A stretch of DNA of 21,670 nt from SIG607 sp045614505 (GTDB taxonomy: Bacteria; Bacillota; Clostridia; Oscillospirales; Acutalibacteraceae): assembly GCA_045614505.1 (NCBI GenBank), contig JAZLDA010000090.1, positions 1-21,670 of the forward strand. The letters run 5' to 3'. Under the pieces are notes generated by a model, which saw only the letters and a program-made list of their open reading frames with translations, did no database searches and was not told where the DNA came from. Shown piece after piece: positions 6,970-15,203 of this stretch; position 1 is the first letter of the stretch; each line of letters opens with the position of its first letter. The position numbers and the translations under genes were made by a program.

Positions 6970-8066
6970 TATTCGTCAACTGCTATATCAATATTGACCT
7001 TTTTGCGCTTGCGGGGAGCTTCCTCAGCAGGTGCGGCAGGTGCAGTGCTTTGAGCTTTTTTGTCCTCATCGCCGTTTCGCTTTTCTGACATAGCGGCGGT
7101 AATCTTTTCCTCAAGCTCTTTTTTAAGCTCTGGATTGTCAAGAAGAAGCTGTTTTACATTGTCTCTGCCCTGTCCTATGCGGGTCTCGCCATAGTAGAAC
7201 CAAGCGCCGCTTCTGGACAGTATGCCAAGCTTTAATCCCGTATCAACGATTTCTCCCTCTTTGGAGATACCTCTGCCGTACATAATGTCGAATTCTGCCT
7301 CTTTAAAGGGAGGCGCAATTTTATTTTTAACAATTTTTGCCTTTGTGCGATTACCGATAATCTCGCCGCCCACCTTAATGGCTTCAACTCTTCTCACGTC
7401 AATACGCACAGATGCATAGAATTTAAGGGCTCTGCCGCCTGTGGTGGTTTCGGTGGGGCCGTACATAACGCCGATTTTGTCACGGAGCTGATTGATAAAT
7501 ATTGCGGTGCAATTAGATTTTGAAAGAGCACCTGTGAGTTTGCGCAGCGACTGAGACATAAGACGGGCATGAAGACCTACATGGCTATCCCCCATATCAC
7601 CCTCAATTTCTGCCTTAGGAACAAGGGCTGCAACAGAGTCGATAATAATTACATCAACCGCGGCGCTTCTTACCAGCGCCTCGGCAATTTCAAGAGCCTG
7701 CTCGCCTGTGTCGGGCTGAGAAACGAGAAGTGAGTCAATATCAACACCCAGATTTGCGGAATATTCAGGGTCAAGTGCGTGCTCAACATCGATAAATGCC
7801 GCAGTGCCTCCCATCTTCTGAGCTTCAGCTACAACATGGAGAGCAAGGGTAGTTTTACCGGATGACTCGGGGCCGTAAATCTCAATAATTCTGCCTCTCG
7901 GCACACCGCCGATACCCAGCGCCAAATCAAGACCCAGAGAGCCTGTGGGAATATGGTCAACCTTCATATTAACATTTTCGCCAAGAAGCATAATTGCGCC
8001 CTTGCCGAACTGCTTTTCAATATTGGCTACCGCCGTTTCAAGTGCTTTTTTTCTGTCTTCTGCCAT
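6969..8066 (-). CDS. recA: Recombinase RecA
   Basis: A 365-residue RecA, the DNA-dependent ATPase that pairs homologous DNA strands and triggers LexA self-cleavage. The Walker A motif is GPESSGKTT (residues 65-73), Walker B is in VDVIIIDSVAAL, and the DNA-binding loops include NQLRDKIGVMYGPTETTTGG. The C terminus is a Lys/Ala-rich tail (KKAQSTAPAAPAEEAPRKRKK) ending in an acidic VDE. An AAGGAGAG ribosome-binding site precedes the ATG. Only 28 bases separate it from prmC; I see neither a promoter nor a LexA-type palindrome (GAAC-N4-GTTC) there, so recA appears to be transcribed from further upstream. It is followed directly by recX. Confidence 0.99.
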   Translation of the reverse strand: MAEDRKKALETAVANIEKQFGKGAIMLLGENVNMKVDHIPTGSLGLDLALGIGGVPRGRIIEIYGPESSGKTTLALHVVAEAQKMGGTAAFIDVEHALDPEYSANLGVDIDSLLVSQPDTGEQALEIAEALVRSAAVDVIIIDSVAALVPKAEIEGDMGDSHVGLHARLMSQSLRKLTGALSKSNCTAIFINQLRDKIGVMYGPTETTTGGRALKFYASVRIDVRRVEAIKVGGEIIGNRTKAKIVKNKIAPPFKEAEFDIMYGRGISKEGEIVDTGLKLGILSRSGAWFYYGETRIGQGRDNVKQLLLDNPELKKELEEKITAAMSEKRNGDEDKKAQSTAPAAPAEEAPRKRKKVNIDIAVDE

Positions 8067-8094
8067 TTTTATATCTCTCCTTTTAGGTTTTTCT

Positions 8095-8943
8095 TTATTT
8101 TACACCACTGACTGTCCCATAAACGACCCTTTGTATGCCGTTTAAATCGGCAGCAGACTTTATATTAATAAGTCCTGCCTGTTCCATAAGAAGACTTACA
8201 GCCTCTTTTTGGTCGTAGCCCACTTCAACGGCAATCATACCTCCGTCAGTGACAAAGGGAGTGAATCTTCTGAGAATGACTCTGTAGAAATCAAGTCCGT
8301 CCTCACCGCCGTAAAGGGCGCTGTCGGGCTCATTTAAAACCTCTTCGCTTAAATTCTCCATATCCTTTGCATTTATATACGGCGGATTGCTGACAATCAG
8401 GTCAACCTTGCCGTCAGGAGTCCACTCAAAAATATCAGCCTGCACTGCCGAAAGAGTCTCACTGGGGTTTCTATGAAGATTTTTAACACAGTAGGAATAC
8501 GGCACATGGTATTTTTCAACCAAAGTAACGGTGCTGTCTTTATATCTGTTGGCAATGGAAATTCCCACGCAGCCGCTTCCGGCACAAAGGTCCAGAACCT
8601 TTGCCTTTGGGTGGTCCTTCATAAAGTCAAAGGCGGTGTCCACAAGGGTTTCGGTGTCTGCTCTGGGAATAAGGCAACCCTCTCCCACATAAAAGTTCAG
8701 TCCGTAAAAGCTCCACTCACCCAATATGTACTGAAGGGGGTAGTGGCTGACCCTTTGACTTACCACCGACTGCCACATTGTTTCCTGCATCTTATCAAGC
8801 GAGTCGGCGTAATGGGTGATTATTTCATTGTTTGACAGCTTGGTTATATATCTTATTATTTGTCTTGCTTCAAAGGAGCTGTCCTCAATAGACGCTTCCC
8901 TCAGCAGTTTTTTTGTGTGCTGATAACATTCAAATATGGTCAT
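8095..8943 (-). CDS. prmC: Peptide chain release factor N5-glutamine methyltransferase
   Basis: A 282-residue PrmC (HemK), which methylates the glutamine of the GGQ motif in release factors RF1 and RF2. An N-terminal helical domain (about 1-85) is followed by LIPRADTETL (91-100), SAM-binding motif I DLCAGSGCVG (118-127), and the glutamine-methyltransferase SNPPYI motif (NPPY at 186-189). The ATG at 8943 overlaps the 3' end of the DUF1385 gene by 14 bases. In many Clostridia DUF1385, prmC and prfA (RF1) are adjacent; here prfA is absent and recA follows instead. Confidence 0.94.
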   Translation of the reverse strand: MTIFECYQHTKKLLREASIEDSSFEARQIIRYITKLSNNEIITHYADSLDKMQETMWQSVVSQRVSHYPLQYILGEWSFYGLNFYVGEGCLIPRADTETLVDTAFDFMKDHPKAKVLDLCAGSGCVGISIANRYKDSTVTLVEKYHVPYSYCVKNLHRNPSETLSAVQADIFEWTPDGKVDLIVSNPPYINAKDMENLSEEVLNEPDSALYGGEDGLDFYRVILRRFTPFVTDGGMIAVEVGYDQKEAVSLLMEQAGLINIKSAADLNGIQRVVYGTVSGVK

Positions 8944-9946
8944 TTTCCTGCTCTGCTTCCTCTGTTTCTTCCTCTGCTTTAGGCAAGAATTTTTCTCTGT
9001 CCTCTTCGCTTAGCACTTCACCCAAAGCGGCAATAGCAATTTCAAGCATAGAGTCCTCCGGCTCTTTTGTGGTAATTCTCTGCATCCACACACCGGGGGC
9101 TGAAATAATTCGGGTAATAATATTATTGTGTCTGCCGCAAAGTCGAAGTACCTCATAGCCCACACCGCAGATAAGGGGCACCATTGCGATTTTTATAAGC
9201 GCCCAGACCAATGCGTGTGTATGGGCATTTTCAAAAAGCACCTGCACCACTGTGGAGAAAAATATGCTGATAAGTATCATAAGAATCATAAAAGAGGTGC
9301 CGCATCTGGGATGAAAGCGCTTCTGCTTTCTTGCGTTCTCTACGGTTAAGGGAAGTCCCTCTTCATAACAGAAAATCGTTTTATGCTCTGCTCCGTGGTA
9401 CTGAAAGACTCGTTTTATATCCTTCATAAAGGAAACGCCCACAACATAAGCAAGGAAAACTATTAACTTTATTCCCTGCTCAATGAGGGAGTTGACTGCA
9501 GGGTTAAATTTTTCAACCCCGAAAAGGTATTCTAAGCCGTCAACTGCCAGTCTCGGCAGGTACATAAAGAGCACAAAGCACAGGAAAAACGCCAGCACCA
9601 TAGCCACCGCCATTATAGCCGTCCACGCCTTACTGCTCATTTTTTTGGTTTCGCCCGTATTCTCGTCCACCTCATCGGCATAGCCCGATTTGTCGGCGGA
9701 AAGCATCATAGCCTTGTATCCCTGAATCATAGACTCAACAAAATTCACTACTCCGCGAACAACGGGAATACCAAGAATTTTGTATTTATCCTTTATTGAC
9801 TTATTAGCCATACGGGTAATATCAATATTTCCGTCGGGAAGACGCACCGCAAGGGCACTGCCTTTCTCGGGCGACTTCATCATAATTCCTTCTATAAGCG
9901 CCTGTCCGCCAATGGAAGTGAAATTACATTTACATTTTTTCTTCAT
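8930..9946 (-). CDS. DUF1385 family multi-pass membrane protein (YqhQ-like)
   Basis: A 338-residue protein with the family opening SIGGQALIEGIMMKSPEKG, in which the conserved GGQA-EG-MM residues are clear. Hydrophobic segments lie at about residues 109-130, 155-175, 216-238 and 240-260. Conserved motifs typical of DUF1385 are QYHGAEHKTIFCYEEG and RFHPRCGTSF. The C terminus is acidic. The biochemical role of the family is not known to me; I do not assign one. It overlaps the histidine kinase gene by 17 bases at its start and prmC by 14 bases at its end, so its expression is tied to both. Confidence 0.9.
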   Translation of the reverse strand: MKKKCKCNFTSIGGQALIEGIMMKSPEKGSALAVRLPDGNIDITRMANKSIKDKYKILGIPVVRGVVNFVESMIQGYKAMMLSADKSGYADEVDENTGETKKMSSKAWTAIMAVAMVLAFFLCFVLFMYLPRLAVDGLEYLFGVEKFNPAVNSLIEQGIKLIVFLAYVVGVSFMKDIKRVFQYHGAEHKTIFCYEEGLPLTVENARKQKRFHPRCGTSFMILMILISIFFSTVVQVLFENAHTHALVWALIKIAMVPLICGVGYEVLRLCGRHNNIITRIISAPGVWMQRITTKEPEDSMLEIAIAALGEVLSEEDREKFLPKAEEETEEAEQENDHI

Positions 9947-11417
9947 TTATCTCGTCCTTTATTTCCTCTGTTTCGGTTTCAGGGGGGAGTATCTTTTCGG
10001 TTTCTTCCTCGGTGGGTGTAAATACGGGAAGCACCACCGTTACGGTAGTTCCCACACCCTCTGTACTCTCAAGGAAAAGAAGTCCCTGATGCTGTTTTAT
10101 TATTTCATCGGCAACGGCAAGACCTATTCCGCTTCCTCTTACCGAATTGTTGGCTTTGTAAAATTTTTCTTTAACGCGGTCAATGTCCTGAGCGGGAATA
10201 CCCACACCGGTATCCTTAACGGTTATTCTTACACAACCGTCTTCTTCTGTCTGTTGAATAAGCACCTGACCCTTATCCTCGGTGTACTTGACTGCGTTGT
10301 CAATAATATTAATAAATACCTGTTTAATTCTGTCGGGGTCGCCGTTAACAAGCACTTCGCCCTTAGGAACGGTATATGAAACCTCAATATTTCGCTTGCT
10401 TGCCAGCTCTACATACATATCCGATGCAAGAGAAAGAATCTCCGACACATTAAAGGGGCGGATATTAAGGGTAAAGCGTCCGCTTTGTATTCTGGAGAAA
10501 TCAAGTAACTCTTCAACAAGACCTGACAATCTATCTGCCTCACTAAGTACTACATCAAGTCCTCTTTCCACAAGGGCGGTGTCACTGTCCACCGACATCC
10601 TTGCGGTCTCCGCCCAGCCGCGGATTGCGGTAAGGGGAGTTCTCAGCTCATGGGAAACTGAGGAAATGAAATCATTTTTAAGGTTTTCTGCGTTTCTGAG
10701 CTCCGACTGCATATAGTTTATTGAATCGCAAAGCTCACCTATCTCATCGGTGTGTTGCGCCCTTAGTTCCTCTTTGTATTCTCCTGCGGCAATTTTCCTT
10801 GCGGCAACCGAAACTTCTCTCACGGGACGGATTATTGATTTAACAAAGAACAGACCCGAGGTTGCCGAAAAAGCAAGGATAAAGAGAGCAATAAGGCATA
10901 TAATTATGCACATCTGCGTAATCTGTCTGTTGCAGATTTTAAGCGACACTGCATAGCGCACAGCACCGTTGGAGCCGTTTCCGAAGTCTTCAAGAATATA
11001 TGTGCCCGCAAGAATTTTTTCTCCTGCCGAGCTTTTTCCCATCCACATGGCCTGTCTGCTCTCGCTGTTTAAGGCTCGCTGATAATCAGGCATAGGTAGG
11101 CCCCGTCTTTCAAAACCGCTGGTGCTGACAATGATTTCGCCCTTCTTATCAAGGACCATAATTTCAATTTTTTCCTTGGCCTCGAATTCCTCGCAGTATT
11201 CCTTTGCGGCGCGAATGAAAAAATCACTGTCCATAGTAGCAAGCTGAGAAAAGCTTCTGGCATATTCCTCAGCGGCATTCTGCACGTTACCCAGATAGGT
11301 ATTCCGCACTACTACACACGCCACAGTGGCAAGTATAAGAACTATCAGTACCACCGGCAGATAAACGTTTCTTATCCAACGACGGAGAATACTCTTAAAG
11401 CGAATTTCAACCTCCAA
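9930..11417 (-). CDS. Two-component sensor histidine kinase (PhoR/ResE-like)
   Basis: A 495-residue membrane kinase. TM1 is about residues 18-38 and TM2 about 169-192, enclosing an extracytoplasmic sensor region of about 130 residues. HAMP follows (about 190-242), then the dimerisation domain with phosphoacceptor H256 in SSVSHELRTPLTAIRGW, and the HATPase domain with N box N374 (IIDNAVKYTE), G1 DTGVGIP (402-408) and G2 GSGIGLA (428-434). An unusual acidic tail of about 30 residues follows. The start is a TTG at 11417, 16 bases after the response regulator stop; no ATG is available before TM1, so the precise start is uncertain. Its partner is the response regulator just upstream. The signal is unknown. 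Confidence 0.93.
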   Translation of the reverse strand: MEVEIRFKSILRRWIRNVYLPVVLIVLILATVACVVVRNTYLGNVQNAAEEYARSFSQLATMDSDFFIRAAKEYCEEFEAKEKIEIMVLDKKGEIIVSTSGFERRGLPMPDYQRALNSESRQAMWMGKSSAGEKILAGTYILEDFGNGSNGAVRYAVSLKICNRQITQMCIIICLIALFILAFSATSGLFFVKSIIRPVREVSVAARKIAAGEYKEELRAQHTDEIGELCDSINYMQSELRNAENLKNDFISSVSHELRTPLTAIRGWAETARMSVDSDTALVERGLDVVLSEADRLSGLVEELLDFSRIQSGRFTLNIRPFNVSEILSLASDMYVELASKRNIEVSYTVPKGEVLVNGDPDRIKQVFINIIDNAVKYTEDKGQVLIQQTEEDGCVRITVKDTGVGIPAQDIDRVKEKFYKANNSVRGSGIGLAVADEIIKQHQGLLFLESTEGVGTTVTVVLPVFTPTEEETEKILPPETETEEIKDEINEEKM

Positions 11418-11433
11418 AGCTTCCCGTTTCCTT

Positions 11434-12141
11434 TCAAATGTTAGTGCTCCACTTATAGCCCATACCCCATACGGTTACAAGATGAGAGGGCGCGGAGGGG
11501 TTGTCTTCTATCTTCATACGAAGTCTTCTGATATTTACGTCAACTATTTTCTCTTCGCCGTAATATCCGGCGCCCCATACCTTGGTGAGAATGTCGCTTC
11601 TGTCAAGAGCGGTATCGGGGTTTAAGAAGAAATATTCTATAATCTGGAATTCAACCTGTGTAAGCTCTATGTTTTTGTCACCTTTAAGAAGAGTTCTTCT
11701 GCGAAGATTAAGGGTAAACTCGTCCAGCTTTATTTCCTCACCGGCGCCGGGGGGAGCGCTGTGCTGATTCATTTCAACTCGTCTGTAAAGAGAATCAACA
11801 CGCGCAAGCAGTTCACTGGGGCTGAAGGGTTTTGTGATGTAATCGTCTGCGCCCAGCATAAGTCCGCTTACCTTGTCCATTTCCTGAGTACGGGCGGTAA
11901 GCATAATTATACCAAGGGAGGCACTGCGGCGGCGAAGCTCCTTACAAAGGGCAAAGCCGTCCATACCCGGCATTGAAATGTCGAGAAGAGCTATATCAAA
12001 GCTGTCGGGAGCGGTATCGTAAATTTCCAAAGCCTCTTCGCCGCTTCCTGCTTCCACAGTTGTATAGCCTGCGCGCTGAAGATTAATTGCCTCAAATTCT
12101 CGGATTGCAACCTCGTCTTCCACTAAAAGAAGTTTTCTCAT
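11434..12141 (-). CDS. OmpR/PhoB-family response regulator
   Basis: A 235-residue two-domain regulator. The receiver (1-120) has the acidic pair E8/D9, phosphoacceptor D54 (IALLDISMPGMDG), T82 and K104 (YITKPFSP). The C-terminal winged-helix DNA-binding domain (about 135-232) shows LTQVEFQIIEYFFLNPD, the recognition region IVDVNIRRLRMKIED and the end VWGMGYKW. It is phosphorylated by the kinase encoded directly downstream. It lies between a lipoprotein gene (15 bases upstream) and that kinase, so the three probably form one sensory unit. Its DNA targets cannot be read from this window. Confidence 0.95.
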   Translation of the reverse strand: MRKLLLVEDEVAIREFEAINLQRAGYTTVEAGSGEEALEIYDTAPDSFDIALLDISMPGMDGFALCKELRRRSASLGIIMLTARTQEMDKVSGLMLGADDYITKPFSPSELLARVDSLYRRVEMNQHSAPPGAGEEIKLDEFTLNLRRRTLLKGDKNIELTQVEFQIIEYFFLNPDTALDRSDILTKVWGAGYYGEEKIVDVNIRRLRMKIEDNPSAPSHLVTVWGMGYKWSTNI

Positions 12142-12156
12142 TTTTTCTCCTCCGTT

Positions 12157-13479
12157 TTACTCATTAGAAATAGGTTTAAACATTTCTTTAACCTTTTTTT
12201 CGTCAATGCCGTACTTTTCTGCTTCTGCAGAAACCCTTACGAGCCACACCTGAGCATCGCTTGTGGCAAGCAATGTATAGCCCTCATTGTAAATTCCGCT
12301 GTCAAAAGCGGTTTTTGACACGACTCTTATGCGGAAAAGCTCATTTAAAAACCTTTCATCTTCATAGTCATACTCATAAACAATGCGCTCGCGGTTATCA
12401 AGATTCCGAACGGTAGTCGTGTTCTCGGCAAGCTGTTTTGTAAGGGTGATGCTGTAGCCGTCGGAATAATTCATAAGTGTATAGACTCTGGGCAGCAGCT
12501 CGTTTTCTACAACACTGTGCCACACCGTCAGATATGCCGCCGAGGAAGACAAATTAACATCAATAGGGAGTTCGGTCATAATTGGAATTTCAAGATTGCC
12601 GTCAGAAAGGAAATCCATACAGGGCACTAATGCAGGACGGTAGGTGACGACCGTTGCCTTTGCCACCGGATCATAGAAGGGAGCAACGAGACTGCCGTTT
12701 TCAACATAAAGCACTTCGGTAATAAGTCCTGCGCCCTTTACACAGTCAAGATATACACAATATCCGCCGTTTTCCATTTTTACCAGCACCGGGTCGTAAT
12801 AGGCGGTAACGTTTCCGTCAAGCTCGCACACCCCGAGCTGTGCCACACCGCGGGGTGTAACATCAAAATATTTTGCCGCGGCAACACTTCCGGATAAATC
12901 AAGATAAACCGTTAGCAAATCGGAAGAAAAACCGTTATCTAAGTCGCAGAGCAAAAATGAGGTGTAGGGCTCTTCAATAAGACAAATAAGATTTCCTGCG
13001 TTATACTCATAAACCGAAACGGTTTTGTCAACGGCGCCGTAAACATTCCATCCGACAATTATTTCCTTAGTTCCGTCTGAGTCCATATCCGCAAAATGAA
13101 CGCGCTCCACACCGCCTGCAACGATTTTGCCTTCGGCTGTTCTCTGCCAGACACCGCTTGCACTGTCAAGAACGACAATGTGCATTGTAACGGTGTTGTC
13201 CTCGCTTGTGCTGTAAAAGGCAACTGCCTCGTTTTTTTCATCGCCGTTTAAGTCCACAAGAGTTATAGCCGATTTAGTCTCGCCGGAAGCGGGGAATTTA
13301 AGGGAATATTTTCCCCCCACAGCCTTTTCCAGCGCCTCTTGAACAGGCTGCAGCTCACCTGTGAGCTTGGGGGCGGAAAGAAGAGAATCTGCATCCCCCG
13401 AAAAAGGGGAACAGCCGCAAAGGGTAAGACACAAAAGCAGACAGAGCACTGCCGCTTTTAATCTCAGCAATTTTTTCAT
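12157..13479 (-). CDS. Lipoprotein with FG-GAP/VCBS-like Asp-rich repeats, linked to the two-component system
   Basis: A 440-residue secreted lipoprotein. MKKLLRLKAAVLCLLLCLTLCGC is the signal peptide, with lipobox L-C-G-C and the lipidated cysteine at 23. At least two calcium-binding-like D-x-[N/D]-x-D-G motifs typical of FG-GAP/VCBS beta-propeller repeats occur: VDLNGDEKNEAVAFY (from about 75) and ADMDSDGTKEIIVGW (from about 130), with a degenerate third in LCDLDNGFSSDLLTVYLD. The rest has no family I recognise. It is first gene of the string that continues into the response regulator and kinase, with an AGGGAGGG ribosome-binding site. A role as an outside-facing sensory or cell-surface partner of the kinase is inference. 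Confidence 0.8.
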   Translation of the reverse strand: MKKLLRLKAAVLCLLLCLTLCGCSPFSGDADSLLSAPKLTGELQPVQEALEKAVGGKYSLKFPASGETKSAITLVDLNGDEKNEAVAFYSTSEDNTVTMHIVVLDSASGVWQRTAEGKIVAGGVERVHFADMDSDGTKEIIVGWNVYGAVDKTVSVYEYNAGNLICLIEEPYTSFLLCDLDNGFSSDLLTVYLDLSGSVAAAKYFDVTPRGVAQLGVCELDGNVTAYYDPVLVKMENGGYCVYLDCVKGAGLITEVLYVENGSLVAPFYDPVAKATVVTYRPALVPCMDFLSDGNLEIPIMTELPIDVNLSSSAAYLTVWHSVVENELLPRVYTLMNYSDGYSITLTKQLAENTTTVRNLDNRERIVYEYDYEDERFLNELFRIRVVSKTAFDSGIYNEGYTLLATSDAQVWLVRVSAEAEKYGIDEKKVKEMFKPISNE

Positions 13480-13531
13480 TTCTTTCCCTCCCTAATAATA
13501 AAATATATTAATATATAATTATTCAAATAAT

Positions 13532-13560
13532 ATTATAACACGCTGAAAGTAAAATGGAAA
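13532..13560 (-). promoter_or_regulatory. Promoter of the lipoprotein-TCS-DUF1385-prmC-recA string
   Basis: On the minus strand TTTCCA (13555-13560), 17 bases, and TATAAT (13532-13537), the latter preceded by TG-T as an extended -10. It lies about 50 bases upstream of the lipoprotein start and is the only convincing promoter I see before pgsA. Confidence 0.72.
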
Positions 13561-13602
13561 CAATTATTTTTGTTTTTTGCAAAAATTAAAACTTTAGAAA
13601 CA

Positions 13603-13634
13603 AAAAGCAGGCTTTCTAACGAAAACCTGCTTTT
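13603..13634 (-). terminator. Intrinsic terminator of the ABC exporter operon
   Basis: A stem pairing AAAAGCAGG (13603-13611) with CCTGCTTTT (13626-13634), continued by TTTC/GAAA after one mismatch, with loop TAAC. It begins four bases after the DUF4340 gene stop and runs into T-rich sequence on the minus strand. The opposite strand also has a T-rich tail, so it may work in both directions. Confidence 0.85.
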
Positions 13635-13637
13635 GTT

Positions 13638-15203
13638 TTAGGGAATTAATTTTGTAGTTTCTCGCACAATCTTGCTATACGCAGAAGAAGAAATCTGACC
13701 CATAGGAATTCCGCCCACACTGTATTGATAGCGGGATTCGCTTATCTTATAATATTTCAGCACGGTGGCTGCTGAGCCGTCGTGATGCTTCATTGTAATG
13801 GTAAGGTCAGCATTCTTTGACACCGAAACGGTATTGTAATCAAGAGCGGTGGTCTGCAAAAACAGAGAATAGAAATCCTGGAAATCCTGTGATTCTACCT
13901 TTTTGTCACCGTTCATAATAATATATCCGCCGTTTTCGCTTTCTTCATCCTTTTTTAAGGTAAAGGAAGCATTCACTTCACCCGAGAGAGAAAATTCGCT
14001 GATATCGGATATAGACTCCAGTGCCATAAATCCGAGATAGTAGTCCTTTTCCTCGTTGTTAACAAATGTCATATTTGCTATGGTAACTGTACGTATCATT
14101 TTGTCGGTGCTTGCGGCAACGTAGAATTCCGTAAAGGAACTATCGGTAGCCTTGAGCTTATAAGTGTAATTTTCACCTGCAACCTTAATGGTGATTACAA
14201 GGTCGGGAGAATCAAGCCCGAATTTCTTAATACTCTGTGCCGACTGGTCAAAGGAAACAGCGCCCGACGACGAAACACCGTTTCTGAAAATGTCTCTTAC
14301 TTCCTCAACGGTACCGTTTGCAATTCTTACCTTTGGTGAAGTGCAGATATATGTTGCATAGGTGCTGAAGCGCTCGTCCTTATTGGGTTTGAAAACAAGA
14401 GGGGTTTTGAATTTTGCTCCTGAAAGGGTAATGCTGTCAAAATCATTAAGCATGTCTTCGTCATCAAAGTAATTCTTGTTTTTATTTGTTTTCTCAATAG
14501 CCGGAATTGCAGTGCTTATTGCAAGGTCAAGGGGTTCCACAATAAATCCGGTTGTTGTTCCGTGATTTACAAGGTAAACCTTGTTTGGAACTGCCGAAAT
14601 ATGAAGATAGTTATATTGACCGTCGGCAGTTGATTTTCCCACAGTCAGAGTGAAATTGCCAACCGACTCTTCACTCGTCTCAACATTCACAACTGTAGCC
14701 GACTCATCAAAACCGTACTGAGCCGCCTGCGTTTCTTCATAGTCATACTCGCCGTATGCTGTAACCGAAGCGGCATAAGAGGCTATCTGAGAAAGAGAAA
14801 TTGCATCAATAAGTGTGGCGTCATACCCCTGAAGCGTCCATACCTGTTTTGACTGACCGTCCTTTTCCTCTACAGAAGAATTTAAAACAAGTGTAGCGCC
14901 GGGATGGGTAACTGTAACCTTTTTAAAGGAAGCGATGTCAAGAGATATAATCGTCTTAGGCTCAAAAACGTCCGCCGCATCCTCCTGCTTTTCGGGAATA
15001 AGCTTGACAACTAAAACGGTAGAGCCCACAAGAACGGCAACGGCAAGCAGAGCGGCTATAATCTTTTTTAACAAACTGAATTTGCCCGATTTACGCTTGT
15101 CCTTATGCTCTGTGGGAGCGGCAAAAACGGTAGATGAAGCAAAAACATCCGCTTCCTCGTTGGCTGTCTCTTCAGGTAACATATTATTTTGGTTATCAGC
15201 CAT
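13638..15203 (-). CDS. DUF4340 domain protein, membrane-anchored partner of Gld-like ABC transporter
   Basis: A 521-residue protein with a cytoplasmic acidic N terminus (about 45 residues), one membrane helix (about 46-69) and a large extracytoplasmic part. The latter contains DUF4340-type segments such as WTLQGYDATLIDAISLSQIASYAASVTA and TLTVGKSTADGQYNYLHISAVPNKVYLV, the paired beta-rich repeats seen in proteins encoded next to GldG-like genes. The start codon overlaps the GldG-like stop by one base. Function of the family is not established; the conserved linkage suggests it works with the transporter on the outer face of the membrane. It is the last gene before a strong terminator. Confidence 0.82.
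   Translation of the reverse strand: MADNQNNMLPEETANEEADVFASSTVFAAPTEHKDKRKSGKFSLLKKIIAALLAVAVLVGSTVLVVKLIPEKQEDAADVFEPKTIISLDIASFKKVTVTHPGATLVLNSSVEEKDGQSKQVWTLQGYDATLIDAISLSQIASYAASVTAYGEYDYEETQAAQYGFDESATVVNVETSEESVGNFTLTVGKSTADGQYNYLHISAVPNKVYLVNHGTTTGFIVEPLDLAISTAIPAIEKTNKNKNYFDDEDMLNDFDSITLSGAKFKTPLVFKPNKDERFSTYATYICTSPKVRIANGTVEEVRDIFRNGVSSSGAVSFDQSAQSIKKFGLDSPDLVITIKVAGENYTYKLKATDSSFTEFYVAASTDKMIRTVTIANMTFVNNEEKDYYLGFMALESISDISEFSLSGEVNASFTLKKDEESENGGYIIMNGDKKVESQDFQDFYSLFLQTTALDYNTVSVSKNADLTITMKHHDGSAATVLKYYKISESRYQYSVGGIPMGQISSSAYSKIVRETTKLIP

Noticed and set aside
8067..8094. Promoter or LexA box directly upstream of recA
   Set aside because: The 28 bases hold only an AAGGAGAG ribosome-binding site and AT-rich sequence; no -35/-10 pair or GAAC-N4-GTTC palindrome is seen. 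I did not scan the whole upstream coding region exhaustively.
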